From: Candidatus Gastranaerophilales bacterium
GTDB lineage: Bacteria; Cyanobacteriota; Vampirovibrionia; Gastranaerophilales; Gastranaerophilaceae
NCBI GenBank assembly: GCA_944322675.1
Contig: CALUPO010000015.1
Location: 1 to 49,396 of the forward strand
DNA length: 49,396 nucleotides
Direction of reading: 5' to 3'
Position 1 is the first letter of the stretch, and every line of letters starts with the position of its first letter. This document shows positions 8,647-17,423 of this stretch, piece by piece. Under the pieces are notes generated by a model. It was not told the origin of the DNA. It ran no database searches and saw nothing but the letters and a program-made list of their open reading frames with translations. Position numbers and translations under genes: made by a program.

Positions 8647-9840
8647 ATTATCGGATTGGTTGATTGTGATGCTTTTTTTGTTTCCTGTGAAAAGACAAGA
8701 TATCCTGATTTGAATGGTAAAGCTGTGTGTGTATTAAGCAATAATGATGGCTGTGTTATTGCACGTTCAAAGGAAGCAAAAAAACTGGGTATTAAAATGG
8801 GGGAGCCGTTTTTTCTTGCACAAAAAGAGTATCCTCAGGTTGTTTTTATTTCATCTGATATTGATTTTTATGAAAAAATTTCAAAAGATGTTATGAATGT
8901 ACTTAGTAAATATACAAATGTTATGGAAAAATATTCAATTGATGAAGCATTTGTTGACCTTACTGGTTTAAGAGGATTTTATCATAAAAGCTATGAAAAA
9001 ATAGCTGAAATGATACGAGAAGATGTTTATCGGGAACTTCAAATTCCTGTTTCGATTGGAATAAGTGAAACTAAAACTTTGGCAAAGCTTGCGTGTGAAA
9101 AAGCAAAATTAAAAGATAGTGGTGTTTACTCTATAAAGGCAAAAAATATATTAAAAGAAGTTGAAAATGTTGATATAGCAGAAATATGGGGAATAGGTAA
9201 AAATACTGCTTCGTTTTTAAATAAACTTGGAATATATAAAGTTTATGAGTTTTTAAGTTTATCTGATTGTTTTTTAAGAAAATATTTTAATAAACGTATT
9301 ATTGAAATAAAAGAAGAATTAAAAGGTAATATTATATATAAAGTTACCAATTTAATGAAAATACCAAAATCAATACAAAAAACATGTTCTTTTTCTCAAT
9401 TTACCTGTGATATAAATTATATAAAGAATTGTTTGAATTTTCATATTCATAGGGCTTGCCGAAAATTAAGAGAGTTAAATATGTTAACTTGTATAGTTAC
9501 GCTTGTGTTAAAAACAAAAGATTATAGTCTTATTAAGAAAAAATATTACCTTGAAAGTGAAACTGACTGGGAGTTTCATATTTCAAATAAGATAATTCAA
9601 CTATTAAATGAAACTTATGATAAAAATATTCTATACCGAAGCTGTGGTGTTATATTGTCAGGTTTAAAGTCAAACACTTCAAGACAGCTTTCTCTTTTTA
9701 CTTTAAAAGAAGATATAGATAAGATAGAAAGACTTGAAAATTCTCTTGATGCTTTAAATTTAAAGTTTGGAAAGTACATTTTAAAACCAGGGTTTATGTA
9801 TACAAATATACAAAATAAAAATTTTTTAAGAATAAAATAA
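8647..9840 (+). CDS. umuC: Y-family DNA polymerase, UmuC type
   Basis: An error-prone translesion polymerase. Numbering from TTG 8656, it shows the catalytic VDCD start (Asp3), the UmuC-specific SNNDGCVIARS segment (28-38), SIDEAF with Asp96/Glu97, a helix-hairpin-helix region IWGIGKNTASFLNKLG and a QLSLF beta-clamp binding motif (344-348). The conserved family N-terminus M-[IF]-x-L-V-D requires three more codons, placing initiation at ATT 8647, which is 8 nt after AGAGGAT; the alternative TTG 8656 is 17 nt away. No umuD lies next to it. Confidence 0.88.
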   Translation: MIGLVDCDAFFVSCEKTRYPDLNGKAVCVLSNNDGCVIARSKEAKKLGIKMGEPFFLAQKEYPQVVFISSDIDFYEKISKDVMNVLSKYTNVMEKYSIDEAFVDLTGLRGFYHKSYEKIAEMIREDVYRELQIPVSIGISETKTLAKLACEKAKLKDSGVYSIKAKNILKEVENVDIAEIWGIGKNTASFLNKLGIYKVYEFLSLSDCFLRKYFNKRIIEIKEELKGNIIYKVTNLMKIPKSIQKTCSFSQFTCDINYIKNCLNFHIHRACRKLRELNMLTCIVTLVLKTKDYSLIKKKYYLESETDWEFHISNKIIQLLNETYDKNILYRSCGVILSGLKSNTSRQLSLFTLKEDIDKIERLENSLDALNLKFGKYILKPGFMYTNIQNKNFLRIK

Positions 9841-9842
9841 AA

Positions 9843-9865
9843 GTGTCTTAAAAAGATTAAGACAC
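9843..9865. terminator. Hairpin after the umuC-like gene
   Basis: A 9-bp perfect stem GTGTCTTAA/TTAAGACAC with a 5-nt loop begins 2 nt after the stop codon. It lacks a T run, so it may be a weak terminator or a 3' stabilising structure. Confidence 0.45.
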
Positions 9866-10119
9866 ATATAAGATGTGGAAAGTCATATTCGACTAGTTAA
9901 TATGTATAATAAGAATTATATCCACTATGGTACTTGACATTAGTTTTTTATTTTGTACTATTATTTATGAAAATTCAACATAAAAGAGCGTACAACAATA
10001 CCTCCTATGTTTGTATAATAAGATTATATATTTATTTAAACCTTAATTATATGTAACAACAAAAATATAATAGTACAAATGTTAAAATTTTTCAAGTACA
10101 TTTGTGCAATTAAAAAAAT
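9866..10119. promoter_or_regulatory. Regulatory region upstream of the tandem-HTH gene
   Basis: About 250 nt with several related GTAC-containing motifs: GGTACTTGAC (about 9948), TTGTACTA (about 9953-9962 region), AGTACAAATGTT (about 10073) and AGTACATTTGTGC (about 10097). The last two form a direct pair about 24 nt apart just before the HTH start. They may be operators for the regulator itself, and they loosely resemble the cyanobacterial LexA box (RGTACNNNDGTWC) with mismatches. Confidence 0.35.
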
Positions 10120-10710
10120 ATGGTTGAAAGAATGTTTGGAAAGCGTTTAAAAATTGTAAGAAATGAGCTTAAAAAAAGCCAAATAGAGATGGCTGAAGCT
10201 TTAAATATTTCAGTTAAAGGTTATTGGAATTATGAAAATGGAGAACGTGAACCAAAATTAGAAATATTAAAAAGACTTGTTGAAAAATTTAATATTAACG
10301 CATATTGGCTTTTAACCGGTAAAAGTGAGAATATTTTCAATAATATAAGTAATCTTTTTTATGATGAAAATGTTGATAAAAATAAATTTTTAAACATTGA
10401 TAAAGCTTATAAAAATTTTGGTAAAAGGTTAACTTTCATTCAGGATTATAATAGATATACGGATTCTAAAATGGCTGAAATTTTGCAAATAAATCATACT
10501 TCTTATTTAGATATAAAACTTTGCAAAAAGGAGCCTAATATTAAATTGCTTAATAATTTAAAAAAAAGTTTCAATGTTGATATGAATTGGCTTTTATATG
10601 GTGAAGATGGATATGAATTTGGTAAAGAAAATGAGTTTAATTATCCGGAATTAACTTCAAATGAAATTATGATTTTAAAAAAAATAGCTAATGAAAATGA
10701 TAATGTATAA
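10120..10710 (+). CDS. Transcriptional regulator with two tandem XRE-type HTH domains
   Basis: A 196-residue protein with two copies of an XRE/Cro-CI helix-turn-helix unit. Copy one is at about residues 6-68 (FGKRLKIVRNELKKSQIEMA ... YWLLTGKSE) and copy two at about 99-161 (FGKRLTFIQDYNRYTDSKMA ... NWLLYGEDG). Both end in the W-L-L-[TY]-G segment common in phage-type repressors. The second copy has lost the usual Q in helix 2. Start ATG 10120 (or 10132) has no clear ribosome binding site. No sensing or peptidase domain is visible. The target is unknown; autoregulation is plausible from upstream repeats. Confidence 0.78.
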   Translation: MVERMFGKRLKIVRNELKKSQIEMAEALNISVKGYWNYENGEREPKLEILKRLVEKFNINAYWLLTGKSENIFNNISNLFYDENVDKNKFLNIDKAYKNFGKRLTFIQDYNRYTDSKMAEILQINHTSYLDIKLCKKEPNIKLLNNLKKSFNVDMNWLLYGEDGYEFGKENEFNYPELTSNEIMILKKIANENDNV

Positions 10711-10714
10711 ATTT

Positions 10715-10909
10715 TCATCTATCTTCTTTAAAAAGTAAATATAGCTTGTTTGTATTGGATTTTATGTCGTTGTGTATTTTTTTGAAGTTTTTTTCATTAT
10801 TATATTGAAATAATATTAAAATGATTATTAAAATCAACAATAATAATCCGTTACGATTAATTTTTTCAAGCAAAAAGCTTTTCATTTCGCTAAATAATTC
10901 ACTATTCAA
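10715..10909 (-). CDS. Small single-span membrane protein
   Basis: A 64-residue protein with one strong hydrophobic helix (about residues 21-36, LLLLILIIILILF) and a charged, helical C-terminal half. TTG start at 10909 has AAAGGAT about 9 nt upstream, which supports translation. It is convergent with the tandem-HTH gene and only 4 nt from its end. No family is recognised. The topology resembles small phage or toxin-like membrane proteins, but that is only an analogy. Confidence 0.5.
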   Translation of the reverse strand: MNSELFSEMKSFLLEKINRNGLLLLILIIILILFQYNNEKNFKKIHNDIKSNTNKLYLLFKEDR

Positions 10910-11096
10910 TTCTTATAATCCTTTCATACTTAATATATATAAAGCTATAAAAAATGATTTTATATATATTTTCCATTAAAAATATTGTTTTTTAAATATA
11001 ATAAATTGTATATTACCCATATAGGCAATATGCTAAAACGAATATAAAAATCTTTAAAAATATAATTTATTTGCAATTTTGCAATACTAAAAAAAA

Positions 11097-11126
11097 TTGT
11101 ACATAATTTTTAAATTTCGGTATAAT
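11097..11126 (+). promoter_or_regulatory. Promoter directly abutting the amidase start codon
   Basis: TTGTAC (11097-11102), an 18-nt spacer and TATAAT (11121-11126). Only 6 nt separate the -10 box from ATG 11133, so the transcript would begin at or next to the start codon. Confidence 0.6.
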
Positions 11127-11132
11127 ATTTTT

Positions 11133-13025
11133 ATGATAAAAAAAATACTATTAATAATTTTTATACTTTTATCTTTAACTATAAACAGAATATATGCAGC
11201 TGATAGTAATATAAAATTAACGGATTTAATTTATGATAATTCAAGTAAGATAATTTTTTTACAAGCATATAATACACTTGAAGATGTTAAAAAATTAAAT
11301 GTTGAAAGTAAAAGTCTTGATAATCCTAAAAGAACTTTTTTTGATATTAACAATGCCATATTGACAGGCGGAAGTATTGTCTATAACTTTAAAAATTCGC
11401 CTGTTGAAAAGGTAATATTAGCTCAAAATAATGTAAATCCTAATGTGGTTAGGTTAACTTTTTACCATAATGATAATATAGATTTATCAAAAGTTGAGCT
11501 TTTAAAACTAAAAAATGGACTTATATTTAAACTTGATAGCATAAATATTCCAGATACTTCTTTACATCGTTCTTTTCGTGAAGAAAAAAGTTTGTCATCT
11601 GATTTTATTGAAAAGTTGACATTTTTAAAACAAATTTCAAATAATAAAGTTAATAATGAAACTCAGAATAAAACTACGACTTCATTAATAAATAATCCGG
11701 AAGGCAATGTTAAACAAACTGGCGAGGATGTTTTAAGTTCTATTTTTATACCGGATGATACAAAGAGACTTAGAAGCAAATCTTATATTCAAAAACTTTC
11801 GGTTAGAAATGGTAATATTTTGCTAAATGGAATTGGAAATATCACAGTTGAAAAACCAATAATATTATCAAATCCATCAAGAATAGCTTTTGACCTGGCA
11901 AATGCGGTTGTTGCAAAAGATTTAAAGAATAAAACTTTTAATATTTCTGAAAATGAGAAAGTTGTAATATCGCAATTTGAGCCCACAAAAGTTCGTGTTG
12001 TGGTTTATACTGATAAGGTAAATGAATACACAAGCGTTTTTTCGTTTGATTTACAAAGTTTACTTATTGTCAATAAAAATAGAATTTCAAATGTAAAACT
12101 TTCTGAGCACATATCCAAATTAAAATCCTTTACAATTTCAGATTATAATGTTGAAGATAAAAATTTGACATTTGAGTTTAATAATCCTTGTGTATTTTCA
12201 TATATTCGAAATGATAATAATGTTGAATTTATAATATACAACGGAAGTTTTTCAGATTTGACGAAAATAAAAACGACTTTATCTAATTCTTATGAAAATT
12301 CAAAAGTTGAATCTTATGGTCGTTCAATTATTAAAATAACAATTAATATAAATAAAAATAATAAAACAGAATTTTTTGAAACAACAAATGGTAAAAAAGC
12401 TGTCATTTTAATAAAGAATCCAATGATGAAAACCAAGCCGATTAATATTGGAAAAGATGATGATAATAATTTTGTTATTCCAGAAAATGTGGATAAAAAA
12501 TTGATAGTACTTGATGCCGGTCATGGTGGAAGTGATGTCGGTGCAACAAGAAATGGCATTTATGAAAAGGATATAAATTTAGATGTAACAAATCGCTTAG
12601 CTAGAATGCTTACAAAAAAAGGATTTAAGATTGTTTTGACACGTAAAGAAGATGAAACAGTTTCACTTCAGGAACGTGTCGAAGTTTCAAATGCAAAACG
12701 ACCTGTTTTGTTTATGAGTGTTCATGTTAATGCAAGTGTAAATGAAGCAGTGAGTGGAGTCGAAACTCATTATTGGAAAGATAATAGTGTTGATTATGCA
12801 AATGTTGTTCAAAAACATCTTTCAACTATTGATTCACCTGCTCGTGGTGTTGTAAAGTCGAAATTTTATGTAATTAATCATACTGAAGCTCCTGCTGTTC
12901 TTGTTGAAATTGGTTTTATATCAAATACTCAGGAACGAAATGAATTAATAAGTGATAAGCGTAAAGAACAAACAGCTAAAGTTTTAGCCGATGCTATAGT
13001 GGAGTATTTAAAAACAGTAAAATGA
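11133..13025 (+). CDS. N-acetylmuramoyl-L-alanine amidase with AMIN domains
   Basis: A 630-residue secreted cell-wall hydrolase that cleaves the amide bond between MurNAc and the stem peptide. A signal peptide (MIKKILLIIFILLSL...) is followed by two or three AMIN-like beta domains (about 25-130, 225-310 and possibly 330-430), which target septal peptidoglycan. A C-terminal amidase_3 domain (about 450-628) carries zinc and catalytic residues in DAGHGG, YEKDINLD, MSVHVNAS and VLVEIGF. The architecture matches cyanobacterial and proteobacterial AmiC. The chosen ATG gives a clean signal peptide; an upstream TTG at 11097 lies inside the -35 box. It overlaps murI by 4 nt. Confidence 0.92.
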   Translation: MIKKILLIIFILLSLTINRIYAADSNIKLTDLIYDNSSKIIFLQAYNTLEDVKKLNVESKSLDNPKRTFFDINNAILTGGSIVYNFKNSPVEKVILAQNNVNPNVVRLTFYHNDNIDLSKVELLKLKNGLIFKLDSINIPDTSLHRSFREEKSLSSDFIEKLTFLKQISNNKVNNETQNKTTTSLINNPEGNVKQTGEDVLSSIFIPDDTKRLRSKSYIQKLSVRNGNILLNGIGNITVEKPIILSNPSRIAFDLANAVVAKDLKNKTFNISENEKVVISQFEPTKVRVVVYTDKVNEYTSVFSFDLQSLLIVNKNRISNVKLSEHISKLKSFTISDYNVEDKNLTFEFNNPCVFSYIRNDNNVEFIIYNGSFSDLTKIKTTLSNSYENSKVESYGRSIIKITININKNNKTEFFETTNGKKAVILIKNPMMKTKPINIGKDDDNNFVIPENVDKKLIVLDAGHGGSDVGATRNGIYEKDINLDVTNRLARMLTKKGFKIVLTRKEDETVSLQERVEVSNAKRPVLFMSVHVNASVNEAVSGVETHYWKDNSVDYANVVQKHLSTIDSPARGVVKSKFYVINHTEAPAVLVEIGFISNTQERNELISDKRKEQTAKVLADAIVEYLKTVK

Positions 13026-13834
13026 TAGAAAAATATAAATCAATAGGGATATATGACTCGGGTTTGGGTGGTTTGAGTGTATTTAAAGAACTTTTTAGCA
13101 AATTAAAAAATGAAAATTATATTTATTTTGGTGATACAAAAAATTTACCCTATGGAGATAAAAAAGAAGATGAATTGCTAAAAATAGCTACAAATATTTT
13201 TAATATTTTTGAAAGAATGAATGTTAAAGCTGTTGTTATGGCTTGTAATACTACAAGTGCTGTTGTATATGATAAAATTAAAGATAAATATGACTTTAAA
13301 ATTTATCCTATAATTCAAAATTTTGCAAAATATATTGCTTCTCAAAATTATGAACGTCTTGGTGTTTTTGCAACAAGTTCAACAATCAATTCTCATGCTT
13401 ATTTAAAATATATAAAATTATACAAAAATAATATAAGTATTTTTGAGCATGCTTGCCCGAATTGGGTAAAAATAGTTGAAGAAAATAGTTTTGATGATGA
13501 AATTAATCAAAATATAATAAAAAAAGATTTAGAGGAATTGTTGAAATTTAGACCTCAAAAAATTATTCTAGGTTGTACGCATTATCCATTTTTACTTGAT
13601 AATTTATCAAAATATGTGCAAAGAGATATGTTTATAGATCCTGCAAGATGTTTTGCTAAAGAAATAATAAATGATTTGGCAAAACATGATTTAATAAATG
13701 AACAAGAAAAAGGGAAGATAACTTGTTATGTAAGTTCAAATCCAAAATCTTTTTCAAAAAATTCAAAGATATTTTTTGATTTTGATTTAAACCCAATGCT
13801 ATTAAATGAAAAGGAATATTTTGTAAACATATAG
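13022..13834 (+). CDS. murI: Glutamate racemase
   Basis: Converts L-glutamate to the D-glutamate used in peptidoglycan stems. Signature segments are IYDSGLGGLSV (Asp12, Ser13), VVMACNTTSA with catalytic Cys75 and LGCTHYPFLL with catalytic Cys185. At 270 residues it is full length. The ATG overlaps the amidase stop (ATGA), so the two wall genes are translationally coupled. Confidence 0.95.
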   Translation: MIEKYKSIGIYDSGLGGLSVFKELFSKLKNENYIYFGDTKNLPYGDKKEDELLKIATNIFNIFERMNVKAVVMACNTTSAVVYDKIKDKYDFKIYPIIQNFAKYIASQNYERLGVFATSSTINSHAYLKYIKLYKNNISIFEHACPNWVKIVEENSFDDEINQNIIKKDLEELLKFRPQKIILGCTHYPFLLDNLSKYVQRDMFIDPARCFAKEIINDLAKHDLINEQEKGKITCYVSSNPKSFSKNSKIFFDFDLNPMLLNEKEYFVNI

Positions 13835-13892
13835 TCAAAAAAATATATTTATGTTATTTTTAAAATGAGAAGAATTAATTGAAAGGTAAAGC

Positions 13893-14450
13893 ATGATTTC
13901 AGTAAACGATTTAAAAACCGGTTTGACAATTGAAATAGAAGGTGTTTTATGGAGTGTAATCGAGTTTTTACATGTAAAACCCGGAAAAGGTGCAGCATTT
14001 GTACGAACAAAATTAAAAAACGTAGAAACAGGACAAGTTGTTGAAAAAACATTCCGTGCCGGTGAAAAAGTTGCAAAAGCTATGTTGGATAGACGCATAA
14101 TGCAATATTTGTATAAAGAAGGTTCAGATTATATAATGATGGATAATCAATCATATGAACAGTTAAGTGTTCCTGAAAAAGAAATAGGTGATGGAATAAA
14201 ATACTTAAAGGAAAATATGGAAGTATCCGTTTTGTTGCATGAAGGCAAAATTATAGGTGTAGATATTCCAAACCATGTTGAATTGGAAGTTGCTGATTGT
14301 CCACCATCTGAAAAAGGAAATACCTCTCAAGGTGGAACAAAACCTGCAACATTAGAAACAGGTGCTGTTGTAAACGTTCCTTTCTTTATTTCAATAGGTG
14401 ATAAAATTCGTGTCGATACCCGCACAAACGAATATTTAGATAGAGTATAG
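13893..14450 (+). CDS. efp: Elongation factor P
   Basis: A 185-residue translation factor that relieves ribosome stalling at polyproline. The N-terminal KOW-like domain has the loop HVKPGKGAAFVRTK with Lys32 at the tip, the position that is modified in some bacteria. The two OB domains follow, ending in KIRVDTRTNEYLDRV. GAAAGG precedes ATG 13893. It is 10 nt upstream of accB, an arrangement characteristic of Cyanobacteria and relatives. No EpmA or EarP modifying enzyme is in view. Confidence 0.97.
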   Translation: MISVNDLKTGLTIEIEGVLWSVIEFLHVKPGKGAAFVRTKLKNVETGQVVEKTFRAGEKVAKAMLDRRIMQYLYKEGSDYIMMDNQSYEQLSVPEKEIGDGIKYLKENMEVSVLLHEGKIIGVDIPNHVELEVADCPPSEKGNTSQGGTKPATLETGAVVNVPFFISIGDKIRVDTRTNEYLDRV

Positions 14451-14460
14451 GTGATAAAAA

Positions 14461-14949
14461 ATGCAATTTGATTTTGAATATATAGAAAAACTTGTAAAAT
14501 TAGTTTCAGATAGTGAATTATCTGAACTTGTTTTAGAGGATAGTGAACAAGCTATTGTATTAAAGAAAAACGAAAATCAGGTTATAAGTCAAGTTGTGCC
14601 TGCTTCAAATATGGCTCAAATGCAATTGCCTTATGCTGCTTCGATTCAAAGCGGTTCAAACAATACACAAACAACTATTGAAATAAAAGAAGATGAAGTT
14701 AAGGAAAAACCAAAAGGAAAGCCAATTACTTCACCAATGGTTGGAACTTTTTATAAAGCACCATCACCTGATGCTTCTCCATTTGTTACAGTTGGCGATA
14801 TGGTAGCAACAGGTCAGGTTGTTTGTATTATTGAAGCTATGAAAATGATGAACGAAATTGAAGCTGAAGTTTCAGGACGTGTTGTCGAAGTATGTGTTGC
14901 AGATGGGCAAAGCGTCGAATACGGACAAGTTTTAATGTATGTAGAATAA
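14461..14949 (+). CDS. accB: Biotin carboxyl carrier protein of acetyl-CoA carboxylase
   Basis: A 162-residue BCCP for the first step of fatty-acid synthesis. The C-terminal biotinyl domain (about 88-162) contains the EAMKMM motif with the biotinylated lysine at residue 128, preceded by the [15 protein letters not shown] strand. An Ala/Gln/Ser-rich linker joins it to the N-terminal segment. A strong hairpin separates it from accC, which would set the carrier-to-carboxylase ratio. Confidence 0.96.
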   Translation: MQFDFEYIEKLVKLVSDSELSELVLEDSEQAIVLKKNENQVISQVVPASNMAQMQLPYAASIQSGSNNTQTTIEIKEDEVKEKPKGKPITSPMVGTFYKAPSPDASPFVTVGDMVATGQVVCIIEAMKMMNEIEAEVSGRVVEVCVADGQSVEYGQVLMYVE

Positions 14950-14954
14950 AAATT

Positions 14955-14988
14955 AAAAATGCACTATAATTTATTATAGTGCATTTTT
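14955..14988 (+). terminator. 15-bp hairpin with T run between accB and accC
   Basis: A perfect 15-bp stem (14955-14969 with 14974-14988; inner part TGCACTATAA) has a TTTA loop and the stem itself ends in T5. It should act as a partial or full terminator in the efp-accB-accC unit, and being A/T-flanked it could work in both directions. Confidence 0.8.
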
Positions 14989-15023
14989 ATTATTTATTTT
15001 TGAGGGATAAGAGTTAAAAGAAA

Positions 15024-16400
15024 ATGATAAAAAAAGTTTTAATTGCAAATAGAGGCGAAATTGCACTTAGAGTTATACGTGCAGCAAAAGAACTTGGTAT
15101 AAAAACAGTAGCTGTTTATTCTCAAGGTGATAGTGAATCACTTCATGTTACTTTAGCTGATGAAGCCTATTGTATTGGGCCAAACCAAAGTTCAAAAAGT
15201 TATTTAAACATCCCAGCTCTTATTTCAACAGCATTAATGAGTGGAGCGGATGCTATACATCCGGGTTACGGGTTTTTATCGGAACGTGCTGATTTTGTTG
15301 ATATTTGTAATGACCATAATATAAAATTTATAGGACCATCTGCAAGTGCTATGAGGCAAATGGGTGATAAAGCAACAGCTCGTAAAACTATGGTTGCAAA
15401 TGATGTGCCTGTAACTCCGGGGACTGATTTAGTTGAAAATATAGATGATGCTATTTTATTTGCTCAAAAAACAGGATATCCTATAATCGTGAAAGCAACT
15501 GCAGGCGGTGGCGGAAAAGGAATGAGAATAGCAAACAGCAATGAAGAATTGAAAGAAGCTATATCTTTATGCCAGCTTGAAGCTAAAAATGCATTTGGTA
15601 ACTCTGGAGTTTATTTAGAAAAATATCTTATAAATCCCCGTCATATTGAGGTTCAAATAATTGCAGATAGTTTTGGCAATGTTGTTCATTTAGGAGAGCG
15701 TGATTGTTCAATACAAAGACGTCATCAAAAACTTATTGAAGAAGCACCATCTTGTGCTATTGATGAATCTTTACGTAAGAAAATGGGTGAGGCGGCTCGT
15801 CGTGCTGCAAAAGCTATAAATTATGAAGGTGCTGGAACTTGTGAGTTTTTGCTTGATGAAAAAAATAATTGGTATTTTATGGAGATGAATACTCGTATTC
15901 AAGTTGAACATTGTGTTACTGAAATGGTTACGGGTGTTGATTTAGTGAAAGAACAACTTCTTGTTGCTTCAGGCAAAAAATTGTCTTTCACTCAAGAAGA
16001 TATAAGTATAAAAGGTGCTGCTATTGAGTGCCGAATTAATGCAGAAAATCCTGATAAAAATTTTATGCCATGTCCCGGTAAAATCGAAGGATATATTGCT
16101 CCCGGTGGTTTTGGAGTGAGAGTTGATTCACATTCTTATACTGGTTATTCTATTCCACCATATTATGATTCTATGATTGGAAAACTTATTTGTTGGGGTA
16201 AAAATCGTGAAGATGCAAGAAAACGTATGCTTCGTGCTTTGGATGAGTTTGTAATAACAGGAGTTAAAACAACTATTCCTTATCATAAAAAAGTTTTAAA
16301 TCATGATGTTTTTATTTCAGGTAATTTTAACACGGGCTTTATTGAACAATATATGAATAATCAAGAAGATAGTTTAGATAAAGTTCCAAGTGGTGTTTAA
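15024..16400 (+). CDS. accC: Acetyl-CoA carboxylase, biotin carboxylase subunit
   Basis: A 458-residue ATP-grasp enzyme that carboxylates the biotin on AccB. The N-terminal KVLIANRGEIALRVIRAAKE, the ATP-binding KATAGGGGKGMRIA loop, the HLGERDCSIQRRHQKLIEEAP segment and the active-site MEMNTRIQVEHCVTE stretch are all present. The ATG at 15024 follows GAGGGAT. It lies in line with accB and close to murI, coupling wall and lipid supply. Confidence 0.97.
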   Translation: MIKKVLIANRGEIALRVIRAAKELGIKTVAVYSQGDSESLHVTLADEAYCIGPNQSSKSYLNIPALISTALMSGADAIHPGYGFLSERADFVDICNDHNIKFIGPSASAMRQMGDKATARKTMVANDVPVTPGTDLVENIDDAILFAQKTGYPIIVKATAGGGGKGMRIANSNEELKEAISLCQLEAKNAFGNSGVYLEKYLINPRHIEVQIIADSFGNVVHLGERDCSIQRRHQKLIEEAPSCAIDESLRKKMGEAARRAAKAINYEGAGTCEFLLDEKNNWYFMEMNTRIQVEHCVTEMVTGVDLVKEQLLVASGKKLSFTQEDISIKGAAIECRINAENPDKNFMPCPGKIEGYIAPGGFGVRVDSHSYTGYSIPPYYDSMIGKLICWGKNREDARKRMLRALDEFVITGVKTTIPYHKKVLNHDVFISGNFNTGFIEQYMNNQEDSLDKVPSGV

Positions 16401-16406
16401 ATTAAA

Positions 16407-17423
16407 ATGGAAGATTTAAATACAGCAAATAAAGAAAAGAAAATTTTAATAATTCGTTTTGGTGCTATTGGCGATGTTGTCCATAGCACTATTATTTCTA
16501 CTGCCATTAAAAATAAATATCCTCAATATAAAATACATTTTTTGACTTTACCTTATATAAAAGAAATGTTAAAAAATGATTTTAATTTTGAAAAAATATT
16601 TGAATTCGATGATAGTAAAAAAAATAATTTATTATATTTATATAAATTAGGCATAAAATTGAAAAAAGAAAAATATGATGTTATTTTTAATCTAACCAAT
16701 GCTTTTAGAACAAATTTTATATCTTATATAGCTAATCCAAAAAATGTTATTAAAAGGAGTAAGAAACGAACAATTGCATTGGATGCTTTTTTTAATGCTG
16801 CTTTAAAGTTTGATAATACTTTAGAATATCCTTCAAATTTGTCAATTGAAGCAGGTCAAGTTGAAAAAGATAATATATTAGAAATGCTTAATGTAATAAA
16901 ACAACCAATTATTGTTTTTAATCCGGGCGGTGAAAATGACAACATTCGGCAAGGTCGTATTTGGCCTTTTGAATATTGGGTTGAACTTGGAAATAGACTT
17001 TATGAAAGTTTAAATGCTGCAATTATTATTTCCGGGTCAAAGAATGAAGAAGTTGAACATCAAAAATATAAAGCTATAAAAAATGCCATGATTTTGTCCG
17101 GAAAGCTTAAATTGAATGAAACACTTGCTTTATTTTCTTTGGCGGATATAGTTGTCTCAGGTGATAGCGGTCCTTTACACATGGCATCTTCGCAAAATAG
17201 TGTTAAAACAGTTGCTCTTATGGGGTCAACTGCAAACATGTGTGAAGCTTATGGTGAAAATTGTTATAATATTTATCCTGACTATGATTGTGTCGGGTGT
17301 TTTGAGAAAAAATGTAAATATCTTCATAGAAGCAATGACAAATATTCACCTTGTATGAAAGCTATTTGTGTTGATAAAGTTTTTAATAAAATAAATGAGG
17401 TATTAAAAAAACATAATGTATAA
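16407..17423 (+). CDS. Glycosyltransferase family 9 (heptosyltransferase-like)
   Basis: A 338-residue GT9 protein. It has the N-terminal KKILIIRFGAIGDVVHSTII nucleotide-fold start, the VFNPGG segment and the SGDSGPLHMASS signature that binds the ADP-sugar. A C-terminal Cys cluster (DYDCVGCFEKKCKY) is common in the family. The likely role is sugar addition to lipopolysaccharide core or another surface glycan at the inner face of the membrane; the sugar is not determinable. It starts 6 nt after accC and overlaps the next gene by 8 nt. Confidence 0.88.
   Translation: MEDLNTANKEKKILIIRFGAIGDVVHSTIISTAIKNKYPQYKIHFLTLPYIKEMLKNDFNFEKIFEFDDSKKNNLLYLYKLGIKLKKEKYDVIFNLTNAFRTNFISYIANPKNVIKRSKKRTIALDAFFNAALKFDNTLEYPSNLSIEAGQVEKDNILEMLNVIKQPIIVFNPGGENDNIRQGRIWPFEYWVELGNRLYESLNAAIIISGSKNEEVEHQKYKAIKNAMILSGKLKLNETLALFSLADIVVSGDSGPLHMASSQNSVKTVALMGSTANMCEAYGENCYNIYPDYDCVGCFEKKCKYLHRSNDKYSPCMKAICVDKVFNKINEVLKKHNV

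Noticed and set aside
10120-10909. Toxin-antitoxin pair made by the tandem-HTH protein and the small membrane protein
   Set aside because: The genes are convergent, not an operon, and neither matches a known toxin or antitoxin family, so this is kept only as a weak analogy.
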